The notes: a model not told the origin generated them from the letters alone. Shown: positions 10,676 through 21,901, numbered from the stretch's first letter. The stretch: 64,000 nt of DNA from Adiantum capillus-veneris (GCA_014529385.2 CM043953.1:112344549-112408548), one strand, 5' to 3'. A program made the numbers and translations.

Positions 10676-10852
10676 TGTTGGGGTATAAAGCCCAATGTGG
10701 TCGCCCAGGTAAGTGGGCGGGCCGCCAGGTATGTACACATATTCTTTTGTAAAAACCTAATAAGAACTCACTATGCTCTACACATTACAGTAGAGCGATT
10801 TCACCATATCATCGTGCTCTTCTTCTCGCACTTTCTCTCACGTCGCACTTCA
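10676..10852 (+). repeat. Copia 1 5' LTR
   Basis: Starts TGTTGGGG and matches 16090-16280 closely for about 160 bases before diverging. The right end is an estimate. No clear TGGTATCAGAGC primer site follows, in keeping with the rearranged interior. Confidence 0.75.
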
Positions 10853-10955
10853 TCTTGGTGGTAGTAGCAATTATTCAAATGAGAACTTTGAAGACCGAAG
10901 TGGAGAAAGTTTCCATGTGAATAGCAATTGGACATGGGTTAGTCGATCCTAAGAA

Positions 10956-11915
10956 ATGAAGGACTCCGGGAATTGGCAATTGGCCATGCAATCAGAGATG
11001 ACAGCTCTGCATAAAAACCAGACATGGAAGCTAGTTAAATTACCACGGGGCAAAAAGGATCTACCCTGTAAATGGGTTTACAAGTATAAGATCAGTGCTC
11101 ATGATAGCCAGCCAAAGTACAAAGCAAGGCTTGTTGCCAAGGGCTTTAAGCAAGAACAAGGCATTGACTTTGATGAAGTCTTCTCTCCGGTGTTCAAGAT
11201 GACTTCATCAAAGTCAATGCCTTGTTCTAGCTTAAAGCCCTTGGCCACAAGCCTTGCTTTGTACTTTGGCTGGCTATCATGAGCGGTGATCTTATACCTG
11301 TAAACCCATTTACAGGGTAGAGCCTTTTTGCCCCGTGGTAATTTAACTAGCTTCCATGTCTGGTTTTTATGCAGAGCTATCATCTCTGATTGCATGGCCA
11401 ATTGCCAATTCCCAGAGTCCTTCATGTTACAAGGAAGCAGTGCAAATGAAGGACTCCGGGAATTGGCAATTGGCCATGCAATCAGAGATGACAGCTCTGC
11501 ATAAAAACCAGACATGGAAGCTAGTTAAATTACCACGGGGCAAAAAGTCTCTACCCTGTAAATGGGTTTACAGGTATAAGATCACCGCTCATGATAGTCA
11601 GCCAAAGTACAAAGCAAGGCTTGTTGCCAAGGGCTTTAAGCAAGAACAAGGCATTGACTTTGATGAAGTCATCTTGACCACCGAAGGGAAGACTTCATCA
11701 AAGTCAATGCCTTGTTCTTGCTTAAAGCCCTTGGCAACAAGCCTTGCTTTGTACTTTGGCTGACTATCATGAGCGATGATCTTATACCTGTAAAACCATT
11801 GACAGGGTAGAGCCTTTTTGCCCCATGGTAATTTAACTAGCTTCCATGTATGGTTTTTATGCAGATCTGTCATCTCTGATTGCATGGCCAATTGCCAATT
11901 CCTGGAGTCCTTCAT
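10956..11915. repeat. Zig-zag of four alternating inverted RT-segment copies
   Basis: A roughly 225-bp piece of the copia RT start (encoding from MKDSGNWQLAMQ to GIDFDEV) occurs as + at 10956-11180, - at 11201-11425, + at 11446-11670 and - at 11691-11915. Spacers are only about 20 bases. A fifth, partial copy starts on + at about 14550. The fourth copy runs straight into the inverted integrase half. Each adjacent pair would fold into a near-perfect hairpin. Confidence 0.9.
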
Positions 11916-14336
11916 TTGCACTGCTTCCTTGTAACATGAAGGCTCATTGCAATCAGTCAACATGACATAGTTCATAGATGGAACAAACCTATCAGGAGGT
12001 CGCGTGACATGTCCAGATCTACGCACAATAGGTGGCTCAGGCTCAGCCACAACCTGTGGTTCCACTCTATCCTGTCCTTGCTCCTCTTGAGCCCTGACAT
12101 TTTGTCTTGCACGTGTAGGTCCATCTTCTTGGAAGACAACTCTTCTAATCTCCTCAACCCTCTCTGGTTTAGAATGATATTTGGATTCATTAAAGTGAAC
12201 ATCATTGCTGCGGACAACCTTTCTGGATTCGGGATCCCAAAGTCTGTACCCCATCTCACCAGAATTACCATAGCCTAGAAAGATGCACTTTCTACTCTTT
12301 GGCTCAAGTTTGTTCCTAAATTCTTTTGGAACGTGAGTATATGCTTCACAGCCAAAGACTCTGAGATGCTTGTATGAGGGCATTTTGCCTGACCATACCA
12401 TCTCTGGCACTAAATCCTTCTGCAAAACCTTGCTAGGAGATCTATTTACAAGATGAACAGTTGTTGATACAGCTTCAACCCAAAACCCATTTGGCAGCTG
12501 TGCATTAGACAACATACTTCTGACCTTCTCTTGTATGTTCCTATTCATCCTCTCAGCAACACCATTTTGAGGAGGATTGTAAGGAGCAGTAAGTTCACAT
12601 TTTATACCTTTTGACTCACAAAAGTCCTGAAAGGCCTTTGAAACATACTCTCCACCATTGTCAGTGCGTAAGCATTTAAGCTTCTTGCCACTCTGATTCT
12701 CCACAAGTGTCACAAACGTTTTGAAAACAGTAAACGCTTCATCCTTGTGCTTGAGAAATTAAACCCATACTTTCCTCGAGTAATCATCTATAAATGTCAT
12801 AAAGTAAGAAGCTCCCCCTAGAGATAGGTTAGGCATAGGTCCACACAAATCACTATGAACAAGTGCCAACTGTGTATCTCTTCTACTGCTTCTATGCTTA
12901 TGTGGCTGCTCTGTTTGCTTACCATACAGACAATGTTCACAGAATTCAAAATCATTAAATGAAAAGCCAAGCAAATAACCAGAACGAGACAAGATTTCCA
13001 TTTCCTTCTTGGACATATGTCCTAATTGGCTATGCCACAAAGAAACGTCCGGCTGCTCGGTTACATTGATTACATTTTTAGAGACATTTGATACATAAAT
13101 CATGTAAAGTCCTCCAGACTTTACTCCGTGTGCTACTGTCATAGAACCCTTGGATATCTTCCACATGTTCTGTCCAAAAGTGGTGACGTAGCCAGCATCA
13201 TCAAGTAAACCTGTGCTGATCAAGCTCTTTGTAATTGCGGGAACATGTCTCACATTCTTCAGCGTGAAAGAAGAGCCATTCTGAAACTTCAATTGTACAT
13301 CTCCAACACCTAAGATCTCACATGTCTGCCCATTGCCTAGCCGAACATGATCTTAAGTGGTCACATAAGAGGTAAACCACTCCTTGTTTGGAGACACATG
13401 AAGTGATGCCCCTGAGTCTATAATCCAGTCACTCAGTGCATTTCCATCAGATGCTGTAAGAAGAGCTGAGTCCTTTGCATTCTTCAAGAAGTAGATGTCT
13501 CCTGACACTATACTGTCATCCTCTGCAATAGTGTTTGTCACATTTATTTCTTGAATCTTCACTAAGGACTTGTTCTTCTCACCATGGTCTTCAGCTTTCT
13601 TTTTGCCTTTTTCTGCTTTCCATTCTCTGCAGTCTCTTTTCATGTGACCCTTCTTGCCACAATGGTAGCATTCTATGTCACTCTTGCCTTTAGCACTGCG
13701 GGACTTGCTACGAGACTGATTCCTCTTTCCACCTTTGTACTTCTCTTTGGTCCTTCCCCTGACAACTAAGGCTGTTCCTTTGCAGTAGACTTCCTTCTAC
13801 ACCTGCTATGTTCAAACCATCTGGAGGTGCAGAATTACTCAAAGCTGTGCGAAAAGTGTCCCAACTTTCCGGCAATGTGATCAACAAGCACATAGCTCTA
13901 ACAGGTTCATCAAACTTGACACCTTGAGCTGACAACTGACTGTAGATGGTGTTGAATTCATTCAGATGATTGGACATAGGTGTCCCTTCTTTTATCTTCA
14001 AGTCAACAAGCTTCTTAAGCCAGTATACCTGTGAAGCTGCACTCTACTTCTCATAAAGATCACTCAGCTTGAACCATGCTTGATAAGCAGACATCTCGTC
14101 TGCTACATTGAAGTAAACGCTTTCTGCCAAAGTCAGCATAATGGTAGAAAGTTCCAATTCATCCATTTCACTCCATTCATCTTTGTCCATATCTTCTGGT
14201 TTTATCCCCTTGAGCTTTATAGGTTTTATCTGCTTCTTTTGTACCAACACGTGCCAAATCTGCTTCTTCTACAATGGGAAATTGGTTCCATCCAGCTTCT
14301 TGATATTGTAAAGAGCAGTGTCCTGTGATCCAGCCA
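11916..14336 (-). pseudogene. Copia 1 gag-protease-integrase half, inverted and broken
   Basis: Read on the minus strand from an ATG near 14336 (MAGSQDTALYNIKKLDG): a gag region; part of a zinc knuckle near 13650 (MKRDCREW); protease WIIDSGASLHVSP near 13410; the integrase GAG-pre domain with LWHSQLGHMSKKEM; HSDLCGPM and FIDDYSRKVWV near 12790-12850; TDNGGEY and PQNGVAERMNR near 12560-12680; then an Arg/Glu-rich linker into the RT start. These are the catalytic positions of copia protease (DSGA) and integrase (D, D, E). Frame breaks occur near 14040, 13700, 13350 and 12720-12760. It lies opposite to its own LTR orientation, so it cannot be translated from the element promoter. Confidence 0.85.
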
Positions 14337-14549
14337 TAGCTACGCTTCACAGTAGTTTACTTTCCTGGGAAAAATTCGGCAGAGTTTCCCCTGTAAACTG
14401 ACCTCTGAACCAATATCAACCTGTCAAAGGAACCAAGAAAGCTTCAGATTTTGCAGAAATTTTGGCAGAGTCTCCTTTGTAAAATGGCTCTGGTGTACTA
14501 AAAACAGACCAAAAAACAACTCAAAAAACACTGTCTCTCTGACACTATA
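14337..14549 (-). other. Copia 1 leader, inverted
   Basis: Sequence upstream of the inverted gag start. It contains two similar blocks (GAGACTCTGCC and GAAACTCTGCC contexts), likely an internal leader duplication. It ends where the plus-strand RT segment begins at about 14550. Confidence 0.5.
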
Positions 14550-16000
14550 AGCTAGTTAAATTACCACGGGGCAAAAAGGCTCTACCCTGTAAATGGGTTT
14601 ACAGGTATAAGATCACCGCTCATGATAGTCAGCCAAAGTACAAAGCAAGGCTTGTTGCCAAGGGCTTTAAGCAAGAACAAGGCATTGACTTTGATGAAGT
14701 CTTCTCTCCGGTGGTCAAGATGACTACATTGAGGTGCTTTCTTGCATTGGTTGCCATATTAGATTTGGTGTTGCACCAAATGGATGTCAAGACAGCGTTC
14801 TTGCATGGTGATTTAGATGTGGAAATTTACATGTAGCAGCCAGAAGGGTTTGTTGAAAAAGGCAAGGAAGATTGGGTATGCCAGTTGTTAAAGAGTCTTT
14901 ATGGCTTAAAACAATCACCGAGGGCATGGTACAATAAATTCCACAAGTTTATGCTTTCTCAAGGCTACAAATGTAGTGGGTTCAATCACTGTCTATATAC
15001 AAAGAAGGCTAAGGATGGCAGCTGGCTGATCCTTATTTTGTATGTGGATGACATGTTGATTGTTGGCAAGCACTTGGAAGAAATTTCAGCTTTGAAGTCA
15101 AAGATGGCAAAATTGTTTGACATGAAAGACATGGGTGAGGCAAGTCATATACTTGGTATGCACATTGAGAGAGACAGATCAAAGAAGTTGATTTGGTTAT
15201 CTCAAACAGAGTATATTGACAAGGTTTTGCAACGTTTCAATATGGAGAAGGGAAAGGCATTGAGTGTTCCATTGCCACCATATGTGAAACTTAGCAAACA
15301 AGATTTTCCTGTGTCTGAGGAAGAACATGCTGAAATGGATAAGATTCCATATGCGTCTGTAGTGGGTATTTTGATGTATGCAATGATTGCTACTCGCCCA
15401 GACATTGCATTTGCAGTGGGAGTAGTAAGTCGATACATGTCAAACCTAGGCAAGAAACATTGGGAGGCAGTGAAAGGAATATTGAGATACCTGAAAGCTA
15501 CAAAGAGTATGCGTATATGCTATGGGAGTCAGGAGCTAAGTGTAAAGGGTTTTATAGACTTAGATTATGCAGGTGACTTAGACAACCAAAGGTCTACGTC
15601 AGGGTATGTCTTTACATTGGCTGGTGGAGCAGTATCATGGCGTTCTAGATTACAAGATTGTGTTACTCAGTCTACTACAGAGGCTGAATATGTTGCAGCA
15701 TCAGAGGCATGCAAAGAATCAATTTGGCTTAATCGACCAGTAACAGATTTGGGAATCAAAGAAGAGATGCCTGTGTTATATTGTGATAGTCAAAGTGCTA
15801 TACAATTGGCTCGCAATCCAGTTTATCACTCAAAGACAAAGCATGTGGATGTGAAGTATCATTTCATCAGGGAAATGCTTGAGGATAAGCAACTTCAGCT
15901 TGTCAAAGTTCACACCACAGAAAATCCTGCTGATCTACTTACAAAAGGACTTCCCTCAGAGAGCTTTGCGCGTTTTCGCAAGCAGTTAGGTGTAGGGTAG
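14550..16000 (+). pseudogene. Copia 1 reverse transcriptase and RNase H
   Basis: Starts in the RT fragment (KARLVAKGFKQEQGIDFDEVF) and continues through LHQMDVKTAFLHGDL, an in-frame TAG at 14833 where a Glu is usual, LYGLKQSPRAWYNKF, the catalytic YVDDMLIVG and the RNase H part (FIDLDYAGDLDNQRSTSGY, TEAEYVAASEA, HVDVKYHFIREML). The frame from 14885 to 16000 is open (371 codons). The product would copy element RNA to DNA in a cytoplasmic particle. The stop, plus separation from gag and integrase, makes it a pseudogene. Confidence 0.9.
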
Positions 16001-16089
16001 TACATCACTTCTCTACATCTCTTGTATATTAGCTTGTATAGTAGCTTCTCTCACACTTAAAGTACCACATTGGACCTTAAGTGGGAGGT

Positions 16090-16280
16090 TGTTGGGGTAT
16101 AAAGCCCAATGTGGTCGCCCAGGTAAGTGGGCGGGCCGCCAGGTATGTACACATATTCTTTGTAAAAACCTAATAAGAACTCACTATGCTCTACACATTA
16201 CAGTAGAGCGATTTCACCATATCGTCGTGCTCTTCTTCTCGCACTCTCTCTCGTATAGCACTTCCGCTCGTACTCCTTCA
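16090..16280 (+). repeat. Copia 1 3' LTR
   Basis: Begins TGTTGGGGTATAAAG after the purine-rich AAGTGGGAGGT and ends CTCCTTCA before GATCGTCC, where the A LTR resumes. About 191 bp. Confidence 0.85.
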
Positions 16281-16393
16281 GATCGTCCGCTAGATGAACC
16301 ATGAACCACTTTTTTTGCTTCTGCTATAGATCTAGTGGCCACCAGGTTTACCATCAGATCCGCCGTTTGAGATGGCGGGGTGGGGAACTCACA
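16281..16393 (+). mobile_element. Chromovirus A, 5' LTR remnant, right part
   Basis: Continues the A-family LTR interrupted at 10675 and ends GGGGAACTCACA immediately before the primer site. Matches 25190-25300. Confidence 0.85.
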
Positions 16394-16395
16394 CC

Positions 16396-16407
16396 TGGTA
16401 TCAGAGC
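16396..16407 (+). promoter_or_regulatory. tRNA-Met primer binding site of chromovirus A
   Basis: TGGTATCAGAGC two bases after the LTR end, the usual plant initiator tRNA-Met primer site that starts minus-strand DNA synthesis. Confidence 0.9.
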
Positions 16408-16507
16408 CTAGGTTAGACTGAGAAATAAAGTCGTACTGTTTGAATATTTAAAAAGGAACTAAAAGTATATAGGTAGCTGATCCGAATTCCTTGCATTGAT
16501 GTTGCAG

Positions 16508-17044
16508 GAAGATCCCGTGCTAGACTATTGAAAGTTCCAAGTGTTTGAGCTTATTTACGAACAAGCTCGACGATCCCCAGTTTAGCAATTCAGGCAAGAT
16601 GTCATGGAGATACTGATGAAGGCTCATACGCCACACTCCACTCGCATCAATAGAGGATGGGGACTTGATTGGACACTTGCAGGAGGGATTTACTACATCA
16701 ACGCTTGGAAGCTAGGATGCCTGGCTACCGATTTGAAGAAGATACGTTGGGGAGAAGAGTTGAGGGTGGTGGAGATATTCTACTTGCTGCCTACACGATT
16801 GGACCTAACTGTCTCAGACGACACCAATCAAACCCTCAACGACTAGCTCTGGGAGAAGGCCACCAATGTAATCCCAGCAAACAGAGTCAGAACTTTTGGA
16901 GTACCAAAAGAAGAATCCCGGCTTGACACCATAGTTTATTATCCACTCAAGGATGAGTATAGAAACTACTTTACGAACAAAGTAGTGCATCATGTGAACA
17001 CAATCTCCTATGCGTATCTTATACGCAATCCAAAAGCCATGTAA
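16508..17044 (+). pseudogene. Chromovirus A ORF1, unknown function, broken
   Basis: Follows a T/G-rich acceptor-like GATGTTGCAG. The same frame in element B (33980-34483) is open; here stops occur within the first codons (TAT TGA near 16527), so it is dead. Recognisable pieces are IYYINAWKLGCLATDLKKI, EELRVVEIFYLLPTRLD and VVHHVNTISYAYLIRNPKAM, the last extending past the stop seen in B. No known domain. It lies between primer site and gag, where plant Ty3 elements sometimes carry an extra ORF. Confidence 0.5.
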
Positions 17045-17224
17045 TAAATTGATCATCAGTTATCCTAAACCTTGAGGGGTTTCGATTGTAATAAATTATC
17101 ATCAATAAAGTTCTTTTTGTCTCTTAATCTCTGTCTCTTGATAAAGTGGGATCTTGAATTTTATTTAAAGTCTCGTGTCTATTTTAAAAATCATGGTATC
17201 AAGAATCTCGTATAAACCATGTAG

Positions 17225-17995
17225 GAACCGCCTGTTGCTCTCTACTCGGCAGCATAAGAGAAGGAGCTCCTCCTTAAACAAGCTCAGCCTCCACTCTTTA
17301 AGGGCGAGGGGGCAAATGTCGAGAGAGATGTGGAAGTGTGGATGGAAGCCATGGACGATTACTTTGAAGCTGCGGGAACCCAGCCCGTGAATCAGACTAT
17401 GCTTGCGATGTTCCGCTTGTCTGGCGATGCCAAGATATGGTGGAAGCAACATTGCAGGGACTTGGATATTAAGGGATCTTCCCAATCCTGGGAAGATATC
17501 AAAGCTGCAATAATGGGACGTTATTTACCACCTGCCTATAAAACCTTGAAGATGAATGAATTCTTTTCACTTCGGCTGACTTCATCTATCGAAGAATATT
17601 ATGCAAAGTTTGTCACTCTTCGGAGATATTCTCCTAAGATGACCTTGGAACAACGGGTAGCGAGGTTCTGCCAAGGGCTAATCGACCCATTGAATACGCG
17701 TTTGGAAGCTCTCAAGCCGTCAACACTACAAGATGCCTTGCTGAGGGCCAAACCTCTAGCTCTTGAAGTACAAAAAGTTAATCAGAATAGGAGGAATCAT
17801 TGGGCAAAGAGAGCAAGGACAACTGCTTGGAAAAACAGACCAGCCAACCAAGCATATGACCAGCGCCCTATTGTGGCTACCACCACAACCATGGAGTTTC
17901 CAGATGTTCGATGCTATGGTTGCGGCAAGTTTGGACATTACAGATCCATGTGCCCCAGGGCACTCAGGCAACCAACACCAATGCCATACCCTTGA
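17225..17995 (+). pseudogene. gag: Chromovirus A Gag
   Basis: The structural protein that packages element RNA. Seen in order: the matrix/capsid-like region (DVEVWMEAMDDYFEAAGTQ, AMFRLSGDAKIWWKQHC, IKAAIMGRYLPPAYKTL, EEYYAKFVTLRRYSPKMTLEQ) and a CCHC zinc knuckle, CYGCGKFGHYRSMCP, near 17915. Sequence from an acceptor-like CATGTAG at 17224 is in the gag frame, but a TAA near 17252 interrupts it. The C-terminal basic tail is frame-shifted relative to the next frame at about 17950-18000. Confidence 0.85.
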
Positions 17996-18010
17996 ATGCC
18001 CATGGGCATG

Positions 18011-18638
18011 GCCAACCTAATGGAAGAGGAAGACGTGGAAGGATGAACAGGGGACAAGGGAGTGGAGCCACCCCCAGAGTGAATGCCGCAATGGTACAAC
18101 CAACTGTGGGTGATGAAGCACTGGAGAGAGCAACCTTGCATGCTGCAATTGACAACCCCAATGGTTGTGAGCAATACACAGTCATTCATATGCCAGGATC
18201 TCTCAGAGGTGAACAAGTTAACTTCCTTATAGATTGTGGTAGTACTCTTTCATTTCTTTCACCCAGATGCATGAGGAAGCTGAAGGTAGATAAGTATCCA
18301 ACAAGCAAGCTAGTTGTAGTGACGGCAAGGAAGTAGTATCTCAACTTTGATTTAGGGGGACACCCAACTTCTTCCCAATTCGAACCCTACCCTTAGGATT
18401 CTTTGATGGGATACTAGGGATGGACTGGCTAAAGCAAAATAAGGCCCACATCCATTGTGCACAAGGGAAATTTACCTTTACAGATAACTTGGGTAATGAA
18501 GCCTTAATCGAGGGGGGAAATGAGAGACCTAGAGCTACTCTAGTGAAGGCCAGCAGACTCTTGAAGGGACTAAGAAAGGGGAAAAAAATTTATGCGGTAA
18601 ATCTCAACAAGGTGGACCAATCAGATACCACACTTTGA
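18011..18638 (+). pseudogene. Chromovirus A protease region
   Basis: A retropepsin-like domain with the active-site stretch FLIDCGSTLSFLSPRCMRKL. The usual Asp-Thr/Ser-Gly is Asp-Cys-Gly here, and also in element B. A small deletion after SKLVVV breaks the frame near 18336; FDGILGMDWLKQNKAHIHC (the C-terminal part of the fold) resumes at about 18400. A TGA ends the frame at 18638, just before the RT. Confidence 0.75.
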
Positions 18639-18647
18639 CCAAACTGG

Positions 18648-19703
18648 TTGAGGGAGTATGATGATGTATTCTCTGAAGACCTTACGAATCTTCCGCCGCA
18701 TAGAGAGGTAGATCATGAAATTGATACTATCCTTGGATGTGAACCTATCTCAAAAAGACCTTATAAAATGTCACTTCCAGAGGCCATCGAACTCAAGGAA
18801 CAACTTAGGCAACTCATTGAGCAAGGATTCATTCGACCCAGTACTTCTCCTTGGGGTGCACCAGTTCTTTTTCAGAAGAAGAAGGATGGAACTTTAAGGC
18901 TATGCATAGATTACCGTGGACTGAACCAGGTAACTGTCAAAAACAAGTATCCAATTCCAAGGATTGACGAAGTCTTGGATAGGATCCACGATGCCAAAAT
19001 GTTTACAAAGATTGATCTAAAGTCAGGATATTACCAGATCAGGATCAAGGAATCAGATATTCCAAAGATGGCTTTCAACACTAGGTATGCGCACTACGAA
19101 TTCACAGTAATGTCTTTTGGTCTAACAAATGCTCCTACAAGCTTCAATCGACTTATGCAGGATATTTTCAGACCTTACCTGGATGATTTTGTCTTGGTTT
19201 TCTTTGATGACATTCTGATCTATTCTAAGAACGAGGCAGATCACGAACAACATTTTTGCAAAGTACTTGATCTTCTTCGGGAACACCAACTTTACGCTAA
19301 AGAGAGCAAGTGCACCTTTTGCTCACCAAAGGTCAATTATCTTGGATTTGTCATATCGGCCGAAGGGATTTCAGTGGACCCAGACAAAGTCAAGGATATC
19401 GTTGATTGGCCTCAACCATCCACCGTCAGTGAAGTAAGAGGATTTCTTGGAATAACGGGATGGTACACGATTTTTGTCAAGCATTATGCACGTATTGTTG
19501 CACCTTTTACGGAACTCCTGAAGAAAGGAATGGGGATTGAATGGAAGACCGAGCATGAGTCTAGCTTTGCTAAGCTAAAAGATTTCTTGGTCTCAGCTCC
19601 TATTTTAAAGCTCCCAGATTTTAGTAAGGAATTTGAAGTAGCGACCAATGGTAGCAAATTTGCTCTAGGCGGAGTTCTTACTCAAGAATTATCCTACTCA
19701 TGA
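18648..19703 (+). pseudogene. Chromovirus A reverse transcriptase
   Basis: Ty3-type RT, 351 open codons: [93 protein letters not shown], catalytic [12 protein letters not shown], and [19 protein letters not shown]. It runs into the start of RNase H ([21 protein letters not shown]) and stops at 19703 because about 60 bp encoding the RNase H start are deleted (compare element B). Confidence 0.9.
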
Positions 19704-19704
19704 T

Positions 19705-19971
19705 TTGGAACTTTTAGCAGTTATACATGCGTTGAAGTTATGGAGACATTATCTTCTCGGGCGCAAGTTTCAGCTAGTTAGAGACCACAAGAGCTTAAAA
19801 TGGATTTTTACTCAACCTATTCTCAATATGCAACAACGGCGATGGATAGATCTATTACAGGAATATGACCTTGACATAAAGTATAGACCAGGGAACGAGA
19901 ATGCAGTTGCAGATGGACTTAGCCGAAAATATTTTCTCGGAGCTATCTCTATTCCAAATAACCCTATCTAA
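19705..19971 (+). pseudogene. Chromovirus A RNase H remainder
   Basis: Encodes ELLAVIHALKLWRHYLLGRK, the VRDHKSLKW segment and the end of the domain with NAVADGLSRK. RNase H degrades the RNA strand of the RNA-DNA hybrid. The frame ends at a TAA near 19971 before the integrase, where B reads on with a Trp. Confidence 0.85.
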
Positions 19972-19992
19972 GATAGAATCAAAGAAGCATGC

Positions 19993-21228
19993 TTGGTAGA
20001 TCCAGAGTACCAACGTATAGTATCATTAGTCCAACAGAATAAGATGCCTGAAGCTCAGGATTACTCTCTTATGGGAGGATGTACTTACTACAGACATAGA
20101 CTCTGTGTACCCAGAGACCCAGCTTTAAAGAAGGCTATTTTGTATGAAGCACACGATAGCCCTACATCTCGACATCCAGGTTATGCTAAAACTCTTCATG
20201 CTGTCAGGAGGACTTATTTTTGGTCTGGATTGAAAGGAGACATACTTCTCTATGTGAGGCAATGTCTTTCTTGTCAGCGGATAAAGGCCGAAAGAATCAA
20301 GTTACCAGGGCAACTTCAACCTCTTGACATACCCCAGATGAAATGGGAATGCATCAGTATGGATTTTGTTACAGGATTACCTTCTACAAGAGGTTATAAT
20401 TCTGTTTTCGTGGTTGTGGATATGCTCACAAAAGTGGCTCATCTAATAACCCTAAAGAAAACCTTTACTGCTTCGGATATTAGCCAGGTATTCATCAAAG
20501 AGATTTTTAGGTTACATGGTCTACCCAAGCGTATCGTCAGTGATAGAGATGCCAAGTTTACATCAAAATTTTGGACTTCCCTTTTCCAATCTATTGGGTC
20601 ACAATTAGCCTTCAGTACAGCGTATCATCCGCAGACAGATGGGCAAACTGAAAGAGTTAATCAAGTCATCGAGGACATTCTCAGAGCCTCGTGTTCGCAA
20701 GAACCAAAGAAGTGGTTACAATATCTACCTTTGGTAGAGTATGCTTATAATTCTTCCGAACACATAAACATTGGAATGTCACCCTTCAAAGCTCTTTATG
20801 GACAGGACTGTTTAGCACCATTGAACTTCTCAAATCCAACCATGAGGGTAGAAGCCTCTAGGAAGATGTTAGAAGACATGGAAGCTCAGACTAGAGCTAT
20901 TTGCCAAGATATTCAGGCCGCTCAAGATAGAGAGAAGAACTATGCGGATAAGAACCGTTCGGAAAGAACTTTCAAAGAAGGAGATAAGGTTTTTCTTCGA
21001 GTCCGACCAAAGAAAAGCAACTTATCACTAGGCAGATATAAGAAGCTAAGCCCAAGGTATTGGGGACCATTCGAGAGCGTTAAGGTTGTGAGTGACCAGG
21101 CCTACAAGCTAAAGTTACCTGCAAACTTGAAGGTTCATGATGTATTCCACCTCAGCTTACTCAAACCCTATATTCCTAATCCTGATCAATTCTTGGACTC
21201 AGATCAGGTAGTCATGCCAGCACTTTAG
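19993..21228 (+). pseudogene. Chromovirus A integrase, C-terminus deleted
   Basis: Open for 411 codons. H-H-C-C zinc finger (HDSPTSRHPGYAKTLH ... CLSCQRIK), then the catalytic core with first Asp in CISMDFVTGLP, second in IVSDRDAKFTSKFW and Glu in DGQTERVNQVIEDILR, then the GPY/F-type module (RYWGPFESVKVVSDQAYKL). It ends at QVVMPAL and a stop: the chromodomain present in element B is missing. A deletion joins this point directly into LTR sequence (TTTTAGCCTAAAACC context). Confidence 0.9.
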
Positions 21229-21514
21229 CCTAAAACCAATTTTTCCTAAAGCCGTGCGGGGAGGCACCGGGGCTCGAGGCTGTGTGGGAGCAGGTTCTAG
21301 GCTACTATGAGCCAGCTTTAGCAGCTAGGGGGCACCCTCTTGCCTTGAGGGAGTTGTAGGAGAGTTTCCATGCTAGAGAGTGGGTGTGAGAACCAGTTAA
21401 ACTAGCCAATAGGACACTTGGTGGGAAGGCAACTAGACTTGCCAATGCATTAATAAATGAGTGCTCACTCAGATGTTTATAGCAACCCAGGTCAATTTTC
21501 AGCTTTGAGGAGCC

Positions 21515-21524
21515 TATATAAAGG
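21515..21524 (+). promoter_or_regulatory. TATA box in A LTR
   Basis: TATATAAAGG within AGCCTATATAAAGG, about 245 bases before the conserved ATG. The aligned positions in the other copies read TATTTAAAG (third LTR, near 38624) or a degenerate TATTTACA (B LTRs). Confidence 0.6.
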
Positions 21525-21533
21525 TGTACTCAC

Positions 21534-21592
21534 ACACACACAGACACACATGCTCACACACACACCCAGTACACACACACACCTACACACAC
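21534..21592 (+). repeat. (CA)n-rich tract after the TATA box
   Basis: Interrupted CACACA/ACACAC run. The same place in the other LTRs is a TG-rich run on the plus strand (28736-28815, 36639-36720, 38421-38616). Confidence 0.9.
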
Positions 21593-21760
21593 CTTGGGGA
21601 GGTGCTGTCGGCACACACAGTTTTTGAAGGAGAAGCAAAGGAGGGAAGTGCTGTCGAATTCTCGTCTTGAGAACTCATTTGGATCAGAAAATCGAGAGGA
21701 TTTTCAGCCCCTAATCACGCTCTTTTCTCCAAGTTTATCATTTAAAGTAGTGAGTATAAA

Positions 21761-21901
21761 ATGGCTCCGGTTAAGAGAATTTGCTTCGGTGGTGCCCACG
21801 ACCACGAGGCGGGAATGAGCAATGTGAATGGAAAAGGAAAAGCTCCCATGGATGAACAAGCACCAGCCATCTCACGGGCCATTGACGAAGAAATGGGAGA
21901 G
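21761..21901 (+). CDS. LTR-encoded 47-codon leader exon (A copy)
   Basis: ATG to a donor-like GAGAG|GTAGGT, exactly 141 nt and open. The product starts MAPVKRICFGGAHDHEAG and ends with an acidic EEMGE helix-like tail. It lies about 245 bases after the TATA box, so it would be near the start of the element transcript. Unspliced, the frame closes within about 10 codons. The same 141-nt frame is open in the three other LTR copies. Two downstream acceptors in phase 0 would join it to ORF1 (16508) or to gag (17225); the joined frame in A meets stops. No homologous domain recognised. Confidence 0.55.

Larger units (their letters stand above)
10676..16280 (+). mobile_element. Ty1/copia element 1, rearranged, inserted in the A LTR
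   Basis: LTRs beginning TGTTGGGGTATAAAGCCC lie at both ends and the insertion splits the A-family LTR. The flanks suggest a GATCG target duplication, with one base missing on the left. The interior is not collinear: alternating inverted copies of an RT segment (10956-11915), then the gag-protease-integrase half on the minus strand (to about 14336), then the RT-RNase H half on the plus strand (about 14550-16000). The family resembles Tnt1-like copia by its RT and RNase H. It cannot encode a functional polyprotein in this arrangement. Confidence 0.85.

Noticed and set aside
17168-17224. ATGGTATCAAGAATCTCG before gag as a second primer site
   Set aside because: Only partly matches TGGTATCAGAGC and is far from an LTR; likely chance.
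19190-19215. FFDD in the RT active site as an oddity
   Set aside because: Phe before Asp-Asp (FFDDILVYS) is common in plant Ty3 reverse transcriptases.
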